Part shown: in pieces, positions 8,987 through 16,656 of the stretch
How positions within the stretch are numbered: position 1 is the stretch's first letter
Layout: the number at the start of each line of letters is the position of its first letter
Source: Acidobacteriota bacterium
GTDB taxonomy: Bacteria; Acidobacteriota; Blastocatellia; Pyrinomonadales; Pyrinomonadaceae
Length of the DNA: 39,811 bases
NCBI GenBank assembly: GCA_003222945.1
Contig: QHXM01000126.1
Span: forward strand, 1 to 39,811
Reading direction: 5' to 3'
Program-made: the position numbers and the translations under genes
The notes under the pieces: model-generated
Told to the model about the DNA's origin: nothing
Database searches by the model: none
What the model saw: only the letters and a program-made list of their open reading frames with translations

Positions 8987-10306
8987 ATGGCAATCAGGAA
9001 GGGCGCAGAGATAGCTCCGGCAAAAGGAAAGCTGGGCGTGTTGCTCGTAGGTCTGGGCGCAGTCAGCACGACTTTCATCGCTGGCGTCGAAGCAATCAAA
9101 AAAGGCTTGGCCGAGCCAATCGGAAGCCTCACGCAGATGGGCACGATTCGCTTGGGGAAGCGCACGGATAATCGCGTGCCGCTTATCAAAGATTTCGTTC
9201 CGCTCGCAGACTTGAACGATTTGGTCTTCGGCGCGTGGGACATCTTTCCGGATTCCGCTTACGAAGCCGCGATGCACGCAGGCGTTCAGGACAACGAGTT
9301 GCTCGCGCAACTTAAAACTCCTTTGCAGAAGATACAGCCCATGCGCGACGTCTTCGATCAAAGTTACGTCAAGCGCTAGAATGGAACTAATGTCAAAGAG
9401 GGCGCAAACAAGCTGGAGATGGCCGAGCAGTTGATGGAAGACATCGCTGAGTTCAAGCGCAGGAACAAATGCTCGCGTCTTGTGATGATATGGGCAGCCT
9501 CAACCGAAATCTTTCTGAAGCAGCACGCTGTTCATAAAACCCTTGCGACTTTTGAACAGGCTATGCGCGATAATCATAAGGCAATCGCGCCCTCTATGAT
9601 CTATGCTTACGCCGCTCTGAAATCCGGCGTGCCCTTCGCCAACGGCGCGCCGAACCTTACGGTTGACATCCCTGCGCTTCTGCAACTTGCCAATCAAAAC
9701 AATCTTTCAATCTGCGGCAAGGACTTTAAGACGGGCCAGACCTTGATGAAGACCATAATCGCGCCAGGCCTTAAATCCCGTATGCTAGGTCTTCACGGCT
9801 GGTACTCTACAAATATTTTAGGCAACCGCGACGGCGAAGTTCTCGACGACCCCGATTCTTTTAAGACCAAAGAGGAATCGAAGCTTTCTGTTCTCGAATA
9901 CATTCTACAGCCTGAAGTCTATCCACAGCTTTACAAAGACTTCTCACACGTCGTTCGCATCAACTACTATCCGCCGCGCGGTGACAACAAAGAGGGCTGG
10001 GACAACATAGACATCTTCGGCTGGCTCGGCTACCCGATGCAGATCAAGATTGATTTCCTCTGCCGCGACTCCATACTCGCCGCGCCTATCGTTCTGGACC
10101 TGGCGCTCTTTCTGGATTTAGCGCAACGGACCGGAATGAAAGGCGTGCAGGAATGGCTCTCCTTCTACTTCAAATCGCCGCAAACAGCGCCCGGACTTTA
10201 CCCGGAGCACGACATCTTCATACAACTAATGAAGCTCAAGAACACTCTGCGCCACCTGCGCGGAGAGGATTTGATCACGCATCTTGGGTTGGAATATTAC
10301 GACTAA
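8987..10306 (+). pseudogene. ino1: myo-inositol-1-phosphate synthase, interrupted by one in-frame UAG
   Basis: The enzyme converts glucose-6-phosphate to inositol phosphate with NAD. The ATG at 8987 has GGAGGG at 8974-8979. An N-terminal Rossmann motif (LLVGLGAVSTTFIAGV) and later family blocks (VMIWAASTEIF, PPRGDNKEGWDNIDIFGWLGYPMQIKIDF as spaced segments) run in one frame over 440 codons, the normal family length. The frame is broken only by TAG at 9377-9379 after SYVKR. Homologues as I remember them read VKRLNGTNV here, so Leu TTG to TAG by one base change is the simplest explanation. The fragments would be 130 aa and a piece from the ATG at 9419 (295 aa), which has GGAG too close to serve as a ribosome site. 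No other damage is visible, so this is a fresh nonsense mutation, a sequencing error or, less likely, readthrough. Confidence 0.9.
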
Positions 10307-10307
10307 A

Positions 10308-10402
10308 TGGATTGCTGAATGCGGATTTAGGATTGCGGATTGAGAAGAACTTAGATTCGCTTTTTCAATCCGCATTCAGCAATCCGAAATCCGCAATCGT
10401 TC
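10308..10402. repeat. Intergenic inverted repeat, GGATTGCGGATT unit
   Basis: The left arm (about 10310-10341) has GATTGCTGAATGCGGATT and GGATTGCGGATTGAG. The right arm (about 10365-10400) has CAATCCGCATTCAGCAATCC and GAAATCCGCAATC. They pair almost perfectly in blocks. It starts right after the stop codon of the inositol phosphate synthase gene. Confidence 0.8.
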
Positions 10403-10807
10403 AGACCATTAGGTGCATTCCTCACTCTCATTCCCATCCAGAATTTTGTATCCAGACATTTATTGTCAACCGATTGCTGCCATGAATTGTCACAGCGCTC
10501 AGGGCTTGACACAGCATGTACAATCCTCTCTTCGCCAGTTTTTTGGAATATTTTGTGGTGACAAAGAGCGCTGACTCGCATATATTGCGTAGGGCTTGAA
10601 AGAGCCTTCACTCCTTCGGTGGACCATGAGCGAACATATCCGTTGCGCTCGCGCATCAAAGGTGACAGCGGTTCGTTCTTTGCATGAGTTGGAACTGAGG
10701 CGGCCACGGGGAGGCCGGACCGAACCAATCGCGGTCGGTTTCCGTAAGACTTCTCAAAGAGGACGCGCCAAAGGACAGTTACCGCTCATGGAACAGGAGG
10801 ACGGCCC
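10403..10807 (+). promoter_or_regulatory. Gene-free leader upstream of the Clp-type AAA+ gene
   Basis: 405 bases without a convincing gene. Short stems can be seen: CACTCC/GGTGG near 10608-10622, GGCC/GGCC at 10702-10715, and ACCGA/TCGGT at 10719-10739. TTGACA occurs at 10506-10511, but I see no good -10 box at normal spacing. I found no CIRCE element. A GGAGGA ribosome site lies just before the ATG at 10808. A structured 5' leader is plausible but not demonstrated. Confidence 0.35.
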
Positions 10808-12022
10808 ATGTTAGCTACAATGGAAATGGAAAAACAGAACGAGACAATTGAAACGGTCTTCCTCGACCCGGATCAAAAGAGTCCGCGCGCACAGGATTTT
10901 GAGGAAAAGCTTACGGCCCGTATAGTGGGCCAGGAGCGCGCAGTGCGCCGCATGAGCGGGCTATACCAGATTTTTCTTGCGGGCATGAACCCGCCCAACC
11001 GCCCCGTCGGCACAATGCTTTTTCTTGGACCGACAGGCTCAGGTAAAACCCGCGTCATAGAGGCCGCCGCTGAAGTTCTCTTCGGCGACCCGAACGCTGT
11101 GGTCAAGATTGACTGCGCGGAGTTTCAGCACAGCCACGAGATAGCGAAGCTCATAGGCTCGCCTCCGGGCTATCTGGGACACCGCGAGACAAGCCCGATG
11201 CTGACGCAGGAGAATCTGGACCGTATGCACACGGAAGAGACAAAGCTCTCGCTGATCCTTTTCGACGAGATTGAGAAAGCGTCGGACAGTCTCTGGCAAC
11301 TCTTGCTAGGCATTCTTGATAAAGCCACGCTGACGCTCGGCGACAATCGCCGCGTTGATTTCTCGAAGACGATGGTCATCATGACCTCGAATTTGGGGGC
11401 GCGTGAGATGTCCGAGTTGATCTCTGGCGGAATTGGTTTTGCTCCGGGCAAAGGAGGAAAAGACCCCAGCGACACAGAGGTTGACCAGAAGATTTATCGG
11501 ACGGCAGTTGAGGCTGCGCGGCGCAAATTCTCGCCTGAGTTCATGAATCGAATAGACAAGGTCGTGGTCTTTCGTTCGTTAAAGGAGCATCACCTTCGTC
11601 AGATTCTTGAACTTGAGTTGCAGGCCGTTCAGGACCGAATCATGCTCTCTGCCGGAACGAAATTTGTCTTCCAGTGTTCGGACTCAGCGAAGGACATGCT
11701 TTTGAGAGAGGGCATAGATTTCAAGTACGGCGCTCGCCACTTGAAGCGTGCCATTGAGCGATTCCTTGTCTATCCGCTCTCGAATCTGGTTGCCACGAAT
11801 CAGGTAGGGCTGGGCGATCTGGTCAATGTTGATTTAAAAGATGGCAGCACGAAGCTCATCTTCTCGAAGCGTTCGGGCGGCGCGCTCATACACGACGTTC
11901 CTGAAACATATGACGAACCGGAAGACGTTGCGACGAAATCCGGCGGCGTCGGGATGCCGATTCCACAGGCTAGCAAGGCCGCACGCAAAGGACAGGGCCG
12001 CGGCGAGAAGACCGAAAACTGA
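10808..12022 (+). CDS. Stand-alone Clp-type AAA+ ATPase (ClpB/ClpA D2-like)
   Basis: 404 aa; GGAGGA precedes the ATG. A single AAA_2 module: Walker A GPTGSGKT at 74-81, a pore-loop-like GYLG at 121-124, Walker B LILFDE at 149-154, sensor-1 TSN, an arginine-finger segment SPEFMNRID, and a ClpB D2-small-type C-domain (about 265-355) with KYGARHLKRAIERFL. It has no Clp N-domain, no first AAA domain, no zinc finger (unlike ClpX) and no obvious ClpP-binding IGF/L loop. The last about 50 residues are low-complexity. It is therefore a Clp/Hsp100 relative of the single-ring type, probably an unfoldase or remodelling ATPase whose partner is unknown. It ends just before the terminator at 12043-12077. 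Confidence 0.85.
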   Translation: MLATMEMEKQNETIETVFLDPDQKSPRAQDFEEKLTARIVGQERAVRRMSGLYQIFLAGMNPPNRPVGTMLFLGPTGSGKTRVIEAAAEVLFGDPNAVVKIDCAEFQHSHEIAKLIGSPPGYLGHRETSPMLTQENLDRMHTEETKLSLILFDEIEKASDSLWQLLLGILDKATLTLGDNRRVDFSKTMVIMTSNLGAREMSELISGGIGFAPGKGGKDPSDTEVDQKIYRTAVEAARRKFSPEFMNRIDKVVVFRSLKEHHLRQILELELQAVQDRIMLSAGTKFVFQCSDSAKDMLLREGIDFKYGARHLKRAIERFLVYPLSNLVATNQVGLGDLVNVDLKDGSTKLIFSKRSGGALIHDVPETYDEPEDVATKSGGVGMPIPQASKAARKGQGRGEKTEN

Positions 12023-12042
12023 ACTGAAAATTATTGAGACTG

Positions 12043-12077
12043 AAAAGCGCCGGACAGATTCAATGTCCGGCGCTTTT
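12043..12077. terminator. Strong bidirectional rho-independent terminator
   Basis: AAAAGCGCCGGACA and TGTCCGGCGCTTTT pair perfectly over 14 bp around a 7-base loop, with T-rich sequence on the + strand and the complementary A-run on the left side. It lies between the convergent AAA+ (+) and HEAT-repeat (-) genes, so it probably serves both. Confidence 0.92.
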
Positions 12078-12098
12078 TCTTAATGAAGCCAGCATGAT

Positions 12099-12986
12099 TT
12101 ATGGTCGCTTCACATTCTCTGGCGAAATCCTCTGGAGCGATTCCTTTGCGATGCTTGAAAGATACGGATCGCGCGCAGTGAGCATCTCGCCCAATGCCGA
12201 GATGGCCTGCTGCCCACCAATCAGACCGAGCGAAGTTGCTGCCTCGCGCCGTACATCGTCTGGCGCACGCTCATCCTTGAGAACATCAACGAGCGCAGGA
12301 ACTGCCGCAAGGCTGCGAATCTGTCCGAGCGAGTGAGCCGCAGCGCGCCGCACGAATTCATTCTCATCGCTCTTTTTTCTACGGACGCGATTGAGTATGC
12401 CCGAAGCCGGGACCCGGCGGCCAAGATAATTTGTTAGTGGAATAACGGCAGACTCATCTCCAATCTGGCCTAGCGCAACAGCAGCCGCTCCGCGCACACT
12501 ATCTTTCTTATCCTGTTCGATAACGTTTATGAGCGCGAGGACAGCCGCGCGGCTGCGAGTCAGCCCAAGCGCATAGGCCGCCTCCTGACGAACGAACTCT
12601 TCGTGGTCCTGAAGTAGAGGAAGAAGGAGTTGAGCGGCTTCATCCGGCGGCAATGAAAGGATGGCTCGCGCGGCTGTCGCGCGAACAATCGGCGCAGGGT
12701 CATGCAGGCCGTTTGCAGCGACGCGAGAACTGTCCGCACGCTTCATCGCGCCGAGCCGCATGACAGCATCCCGCCTCTCTTCCGTTTCGGTTGAAGACAT
12801 ACGGCGGCGCTCTCTTTCGATTTCAAACTGTAGCGGGGTCAGTTGCGAAGAAGAGACTGAGCCTTGAGCTAAAAGGGCAGGAGCGTTGAAAACGAGAAAT
12901 AGAACAGCGACAAGCACGCAACCGAAAAGCACGACGGCTCGCACGATTCGAGTTGCGGCTCTCTTAAATTTTGATATTCTCATCAA
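12099..12986 (-). CDS. Membrane-anchored or secreted HEAT-repeat protein
   Basis: 295 aa. A basic N-terminus (MRISKFKRAATRIVR) and a hydrophobic stretch at about 17-40 form a signal peptide or anchor ending near ALLAQG. From about 85 to 290 there are at least five HEAT/PBS-lyase-type helical repeats with the patterns VRATAARAIL, VRQEAAYALG, VRGAAAVALG, VRRAAAHSLG and VRREAATSLG. Such repeats bind proteins; no catalytic site is visible. It begins 3 bases after the stop of the small upstream gene (12990-13253), so the two are co-transcribed. Function beyond scaffolding is unknown. Confidence 0.82.
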   Translation of the reverse strand: MMRISKFKRAATRIVRAVVLFGCVLVAVLFLVFNAPALLAQGSVSSSQLTPLQFEIERERRRMSSTETEERRDAVMRLGAMKRADSSRVAANGLHDPAPIVRATAARAILSLPPDEAAQLLLPLLQDHEEFVRQEAAYALGLTRSRAAVLALINVIEQDKKDSVRGAAAVALGQIGDESAVIPLTNYLGRRVPASGILNRVRRKKSDENEFVRRAAAHSLGQIRSLAAVPALVDVLKDERAPDDVRREAATSLGLIGGQQAISALGEMLTARDPYLSSIAKESLQRISPENVKRP

Positions 12987-12989
12987 ACT

Positions 12990-13253
12990 TCAGTTGCGGA
13001 CCGGCAAGGTCGATGCGCGACGCTCTGCGCGACGACGGACCGCTTCCCATTCAAAAGAAGCTTGCGCTCGTCGATTCTCGCGCCCGTCTGCAAGGACCGC
13101 AACAAGCTCGTCTTCCCAGACTCCGGGCACGAGCGTTGCGCGGCGCATAGACTCCATGATCGAGATGTAGTCTAAAACTTCCACGACTTCCGAGTCGTTC
13201 AATGAATCGAGTTTCAGGGCGAGACGTTGACGCTCTGTCAATCGCTTAGCCAT
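12990..13253 (-). CDS. Small hypothetical protein upstream of the HEAT-repeat gene
   Basis: 87 aa from the ATG at 13253, which has GGAG 7 bases upstream (13261-13264); an upstream in-frame start at 13274 lacks such a site. The protein is charged and soluble (RLTERQRLALKLDSLNDSEV, then VLDYISIMES), with a basic C-terminus. The EVVEVLDYI segment faintly recalls DUF2281-type antitoxins, but this is too weak to call and no toxin gene lies next to it. It is tightly linked to the HEAT-repeat gene, with a 3-base gap. Function unknown. Confidence 0.6.
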   Translation of the reverse strand: MAKRLTERQRLALKLDSLNDSEVVEVLDYISIMESMRRATLVPGVWEDELVAVLADGRENRRAQASFEWEAVRRRAERRASTLPVRN

Positions 13254-13274
13254 CTCTTTGCTCCTTACTTGCAA

Positions 13275-13590
13275 AGGGCGACGGCCAAGTATCAGCGCTT
13301 TCAGTTTATTGAAAACTGTGGCGGCGACGTTCGGGAGGCCGTCGGCATAATTTTACGTATCGAAGGATACGCGTTTCTAGTTTTCACCAGCGTAAGTTGC
13401 TTCTCCAGTTGGCTGTAAACTTCGCCGCCATCCTCCTTCGGACGGCGCGGCTCAAAAGCATTTTGTCCTGGTTTGATTTCGCTCGAAATATACACGAGAC
13501 GCGAGCGGCGCGCAAGAAAAGTGGGCAGTGGGCAGTAAATCAAAAACACATTTCGTTCTTATCTCCCCACTGCCAACTGCCTACTGCCAA
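13275..13590. other. Gene-free stretch with GTGGGCAGT inverted repeat at its end
   Basis: 316 bases with no convincing gene; small open frames on both strands lack ribosome sites and recognisable sequence. At 13520-13594 there is an inverted repeat: AGTGGGCAGTGGGCAGT on the left, CCCCACTGCCAACTGCC and TACTGCCAACTA on the right. The right arm runs into the stop codon of the phosphoesterase gene (13591). Confidence 0.6.
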
Positions 13591-14079
13591 CTAATCAAGC
13601 ACAACTATTCTCGACTCTATTTTGTCTTCGTGTAGCTCAAGAATTCCTATGGAGCGTGGAAGGTTGAAGCGTTTTGGACCTGCGCTGCCGGGGTTGAAGA
13701 GAAGCGTGCCGCGCCAGTTGCCGGAATATGCCTTGTGGCTATGGCCGAAGACGACAACATCAGGCATACGCTTCTCTATGATGCGCTGCTGCGCAAGGGT
13801 CATCTTCTCTGCGGTTGCAAACTGGTGACGAACATAAAAGGTTCGTTTCTCGATGACGGCCATGCGCTCTGTTGGAAAGCACATTGTATCGTCGTCGTTG
13901 TTGCCGCGAACGGCTATGACGGGCGCGATTCCTTCAAGCTTCCAAACCAACTCCTCGTTGCCAATGTCGCCCGCGTGAATGATGCGATGGACATTTGCGA
14001 AGAGATCGAAGACCTGCTCATCCAGTTTTCCGTGTGTGTCGGAGATGACGCCGATGAGCCTCGGGTTTGCGCTCATCAT
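13591..14079 (-). CDS. YfcE/MJ0936-type metallophosphoesterase
   Basis: 162 aa, normal for this family of small di-metal phosphodiesterases. Metal-site motifs in order are SDTH near 14-17, HAGD near 36-39, GNND near 59-62, and GHSH near 117-120, followed by NPGS. The second metal-ligand motif normally reads GNHD, while GNND occurs in the YfcE branch. It is cytoplasmic. Its start overlaps the stop codon of the J-domain gene (ATGATG contains the TGA), so the two are translationally coupled. The substrate cannot be read from the sequence. Confidence 0.9.
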   Translation of the reverse strand: MMSANPRLIGVISDTHGKLDEQVFDLFANVHRIIHAGDIGNEELVWKLEGIAPVIAVRGNNDDDTMCFPTERMAVIEKRTFYVRHQFATAEKMTLAQQRIIEKRMPDVVVFGHSHKAYSGNWRGTLLFNPGSAGPKRFNLPRSIGILELHEDKIESRIVVLD

Positions 14080-14873
14080 GAATCAACTTTGGAGGCGAAG
14101 TTGTGCATGGTGTCAACCAGGAGCACTGCAATAGGAGGATAGAAGATAAGGTCCGGTCTTATATTTTGATCGAAGATGAAAGTAAGGTCGTTCATCACGT
14201 AATGGAGTTGATAGGCAACGAAGAGTCCTGCGGCAATGCTCAGGGCGTAACCGCCGACCAGAAAGACGTAAGCAGAAAATCGCGTGAAAGGCTTTTCAGG
14301 CTTTTCTTCCTCGTTGATGATTGAGACGTGTATGCGTTCGGGCTTATAAGTGTAGCGCTCGAAATACTCACGAAGCCTTGACGCCAGATGCCACAGGCCG
14401 AAGACGAATAGCGTGATGACGATAGTGCGGCCCATAAAGCCTATCTGCCAGAACTTCGGCTTCAGCATCGCAACGATGAAGGTTGAGAAGAAGAGAGTGA
14501 CCGTAGTGAAGACGGCCTGCGACCTCTCTTTGTTTGCGCGCCGGTCCGCTTCCAGGAGCATTTCAACTACTCGGTCACAGCGAGCCTGAGCCGTGACCAT
14601 ACGCATACGCCGTGCGTGGATGTTGTCGGAGAAGAAGACCGAACCGTTGCGAATCTGGCGTTCACGCTCCCATTTGGAGTCGAAGGCTGCGCGCTCCTGC
14701 GGGTCTATCAGCGTACGGTAGGCTGTGGAGAGCAGTGAGAACTTGCGAGCAGCAGTCTCCGAGCCGCCGTTTACGTCCGGGTGGCGCTGGCGCGCCAAGC
14801 GTCGATAGGCAGATTTAATCTCTGCGGCTGTCGCCGATCTCTCGACTCCTAAGATTTTGTAGTAATCAACCAC
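14076..14873 (-). CDS. Membrane-bound J-domain protein
   Basis: About 265 aa from a GTG at 14873 (VVDYYKILGV) with AGGG upstream. The frame is open back to 14987, but the extra 38 residues do not look like a domain. An N-terminal J domain (1-70) has the HPD motif in RHPDVNG. After a charged linker there are two hydrophobic segments (VTLFFSTFIVAMLK and IVITLFVFGLWHLA), a third (AYVFLVGGYALSIAAGLFVAY) and possibly a fourth near the end. It has no DnaJ zinc finger or substrate-binding domains. A role as membrane-located co-chaperone recruiting DnaK is inferred from the J domain. It overlaps the following phosphoesterase gene by a few bases. Confidence 0.8.
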   Translation of the reverse strand: MVDYYKILGVERSATAAEIKSAYRRLARQRHPDVNGGSETAARKFSLLSTAYRTLIDPQERAAFDSKWERERQIRNGSVFFSDNIHARRMRMVTAQARCDRVVEMLLEADRRANKERSQAVFTTVTLFFSTFIVAMLKPKFWQIGFMGRTIVITLFVFGLWHLASRLREYFERYTYKPERIHVSIINEEEKPEKPFTRFSAYVFLVGGYALSIAAGLFVAYQLHYVMNDLTFIFDQNIRPDLIFYPPIAVLLVDTMHNFASKVDS

Positions 14874-14987
14874 GTCGCTTTTCCCTAAAACATTAAAAAG
14901 CTGCGATTGAGACGCCCGACAATCTCTGCTTTGAACGGGCAGGGAGGCTCGCCCTTTGACGCCAATACTATAGCATAGGGCGGGCAA

Positions 14988-15382
14988 AATCGTCTCCTCT
15001 GAAATTTAGGTTTAGTCTCAGGCGTGATGATTCTCGGAGAGTTCAAAGGCGCTGGATTTTGTGGGAGCGATAGTGAGTTTAATTAGTTAAAGCCAGGGAA
15101 GGATCGGTTAATAAACTCGGTGCGGCCTCCGAGTTAATGGGCGAGGACAAAATGAAAAAAGTATTCCTTCCTTCCCTGACCCGTGCCGATGTTGAGCAAT
15201 GCCTGTGCCAACGACTTGATTGCAATAAACCTGCGAATTTTAAGCTTTATGATGGATTCATCGCTCTCTAGTGTCATCATTTATGAACACTCACTGTCTT
15301 CATTTGATTACACTGAAGCGTGGGGGAGAGGGCGGAGTGATAAAGAATTGCAATACCTTGTTTGAATACCACCGGAACGGAG
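14988..15382. other. Gene-free stretch with a nested inverted repeat
   Basis: About 395 bases between the amidohydrolase stop and the J-domain gene; I see no convincing gene. CAGGGAAGGA (15094-15103) and TCCTTCCCTG (15169-15178) are perfect 10-base inverted arms enclosing a second stem, AACTCGG (15114-15120) with CCGAGTT (15129-15135). This could be a structured leader of the minus-strand J-domain gene or an end-of-transcript signal. It is not of the tandem-unit type seen elsewhere. Confidence 0.4.
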
Positions 15383-16654
15383 TCAAGGCTGGACGCCTGC
15401 ATAAACAGGAATAGCAGTGCGCTGGACGTTCTTGTAAACAACGCCGCCTTTCATCACAAACACTACGCGGCGGACAGCCCTTATGTCTTTCAAAGGATCG
15501 CCGTCGAGGGCGATGATGTCGGCTTGAAGTCCAGGCGCAATCGAGCCAGTTTGATTGCTCATGCCGAGCGCTTCTGCCGCGAGCGAGTTTGCGGAAACGA
15601 GCGCAGCCATCGGGTCAACTCCGGCATCTCGCACACGGTCAATAAACTCCTCAGCGTTGCGACCGTGCGCGCCTGCTACGGCGTCAGTGCCGAACACAAT
15701 TTTCAGTCCCGGAATCTTAGACGCGCGCCTAACCAGATCATGATTGAGCGATAAAACTCTCTGCATCGCCGCGAACCCTTCGGCGGTGTAGCCGGGCGTG
15801 CCCAGATACTTTTCCTTGTTCTGTAGATAATTCTCAATCACAAGCCCTGCCTGCGGGTCAAGATATGTTCCCTTCTCCGCCATCAACTTCAGATCGTCGT
15901 CCGTCGCCATAGTACCGTGCTCAATCTCCGTGCAGCCCGCTTGAGTTGCAGCGCGTACGGCATCTTTGTAGGCGTGAACGAGCGTGCGAAGCCCTTGCTT
16001 CTTTGCTTCACCGCAAGCGGCGTTCAACTGCTCCTGCGAGAGAGTCATCCCGCCGCCCTGTCGTATGCTCTGCGAGGCGAAGATTTTGATAAGGTCTGCG
16101 CCCGCTTCCTTCTGTTTTCTTACGAAGGCGCGGATTTGATCGGGCGTGCCGGTCTTTTCACCCTGCCCGAAGATTGGCTCAACCGCTGTGAGAATGCGCG
16201 GGCCGGGCAGTTCTCCTTTCGCAATCGCATTGCGCAGGGGAACATCCGTTGGCGAGCCGACGCTCTGCACAGTCGTGAAGCCAGCCATCAAAGTCAGCCA
16301 TGCATTTGAAGCTGACTGATAGGCCGCATATTGTGTTGTCTCTCCTGCTCCAGCATTCTTCCCATCGGGACCGAAACTCCAGGTGATGTGCACGTGAGAG
16401 TCAATCCAGCCGGGCAAGACCGTTAAGCCACGAAGGTCGTAAGTTATAGGTCCGGCCTTCGGGTCAATCGAAACAATCTTCGAGCCTTCGACGACGATTC
16501 GAGTGTTGCGTAGCACGTGCCCCTTGCCATCGAGCACGGTGCTGGCAGCAATCACTATGCGTTTGCTCTGCATAGATGTCTGAGAAGAGATTGATTGCGG
16601 CGCGCAGACAACTAGAATGCTGATGATGCAGAGAATGAGCTTCGCGTAACACAT
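15383..16654 (-). CDS. Secreted amidohydrolase (imidazolonepropionase-like)
   Basis: 423 aa from the ATG at 16654; a TTG two codons earlier is possible. The N-terminus (CYAKLILCIISILVVCAPQS) is a signal peptide, so the enzyme is probably periplasmic. Metal-dependent amidohydrolase signatures are present: HVH in WIDSHVHITW, a bridging Lys in DLIKIFAS, His in LVHAY and EIEHGT, and Asp in VFGTDAVAG, followed by the usual GSIAPGLQADIIALDGDP tail. This branch includes Xaa-Pro and other dipeptidases and carboxypeptidases, so hydrolysis of a small peptide or amide is likely but the substrate is unknown. It starts at the stop of pepA (a few bases of overlap or gap), so both belong to one transcript; a shared role in peptide turnover is plausible. 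Confidence 0.9.
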   Translation of the reverse strand: MCYAKLILCIISILVVCAPQSISSQTSMQSKRIVIAASTVLDGKGHVLRNTRIVVEGSKIVSIDPKAGPITYDLRGLTVLPGWIDSHVHITWSFGPDGKNAGAGETTQYAAYQSASNAWLTLMAGFTTVQSVGSPTDVPLRNAIAKGELPGPRILTAVEPIFGQGEKTGTPDQIRAFVRKQKEAGADLIKIFASQSIRQGGGMTLSQEQLNAACGEAKKQGLRTLVHAYKDAVRAATQAGCTEIEHGTMATDDDLKLMAEKGTYLDPQAGLVIENYLQNKEKYLGTPGYTAEGFAAMQRVLSLNHDLVRRASKIPGLKIVFGTDAVAGAHGRNAEEFIDRVRDAGVDPMAALVSANSLAAEALGMSNQTGSIAPGLQADIIALDGDPLKDIRAVRRVVFVMKGGVVYKNVQRTAIPVYAGVQP

Positions 16655-16656
16655 GA

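Noticed and set aside
8957-10306. Two separate inositol phosphate synthase genes or pyrrolysine readthrough
   Set aside because: Both parts are one family domain in one frame; no pyrrolysine genes are in view and the second start has no proper ribosome site.
10596-10814. 72-codon open frame before the AAA+ gene
   Set aside because: It overlaps the ribosome site and start of the AAA+ gene, is very Arg-rich and has no recognisable domain.
13301-13549. 82-codon minus-strand frame in the gap before the phosphoesterase
   Set aside because: No ribosome site, and its start lies in the GTGGGCAGT repeat.
15183-15365. 60-codon plus-strand frame
   Set aside because: No ribosome site or known sequence; it lies next to an inverted repeat and opposes its neighbours.
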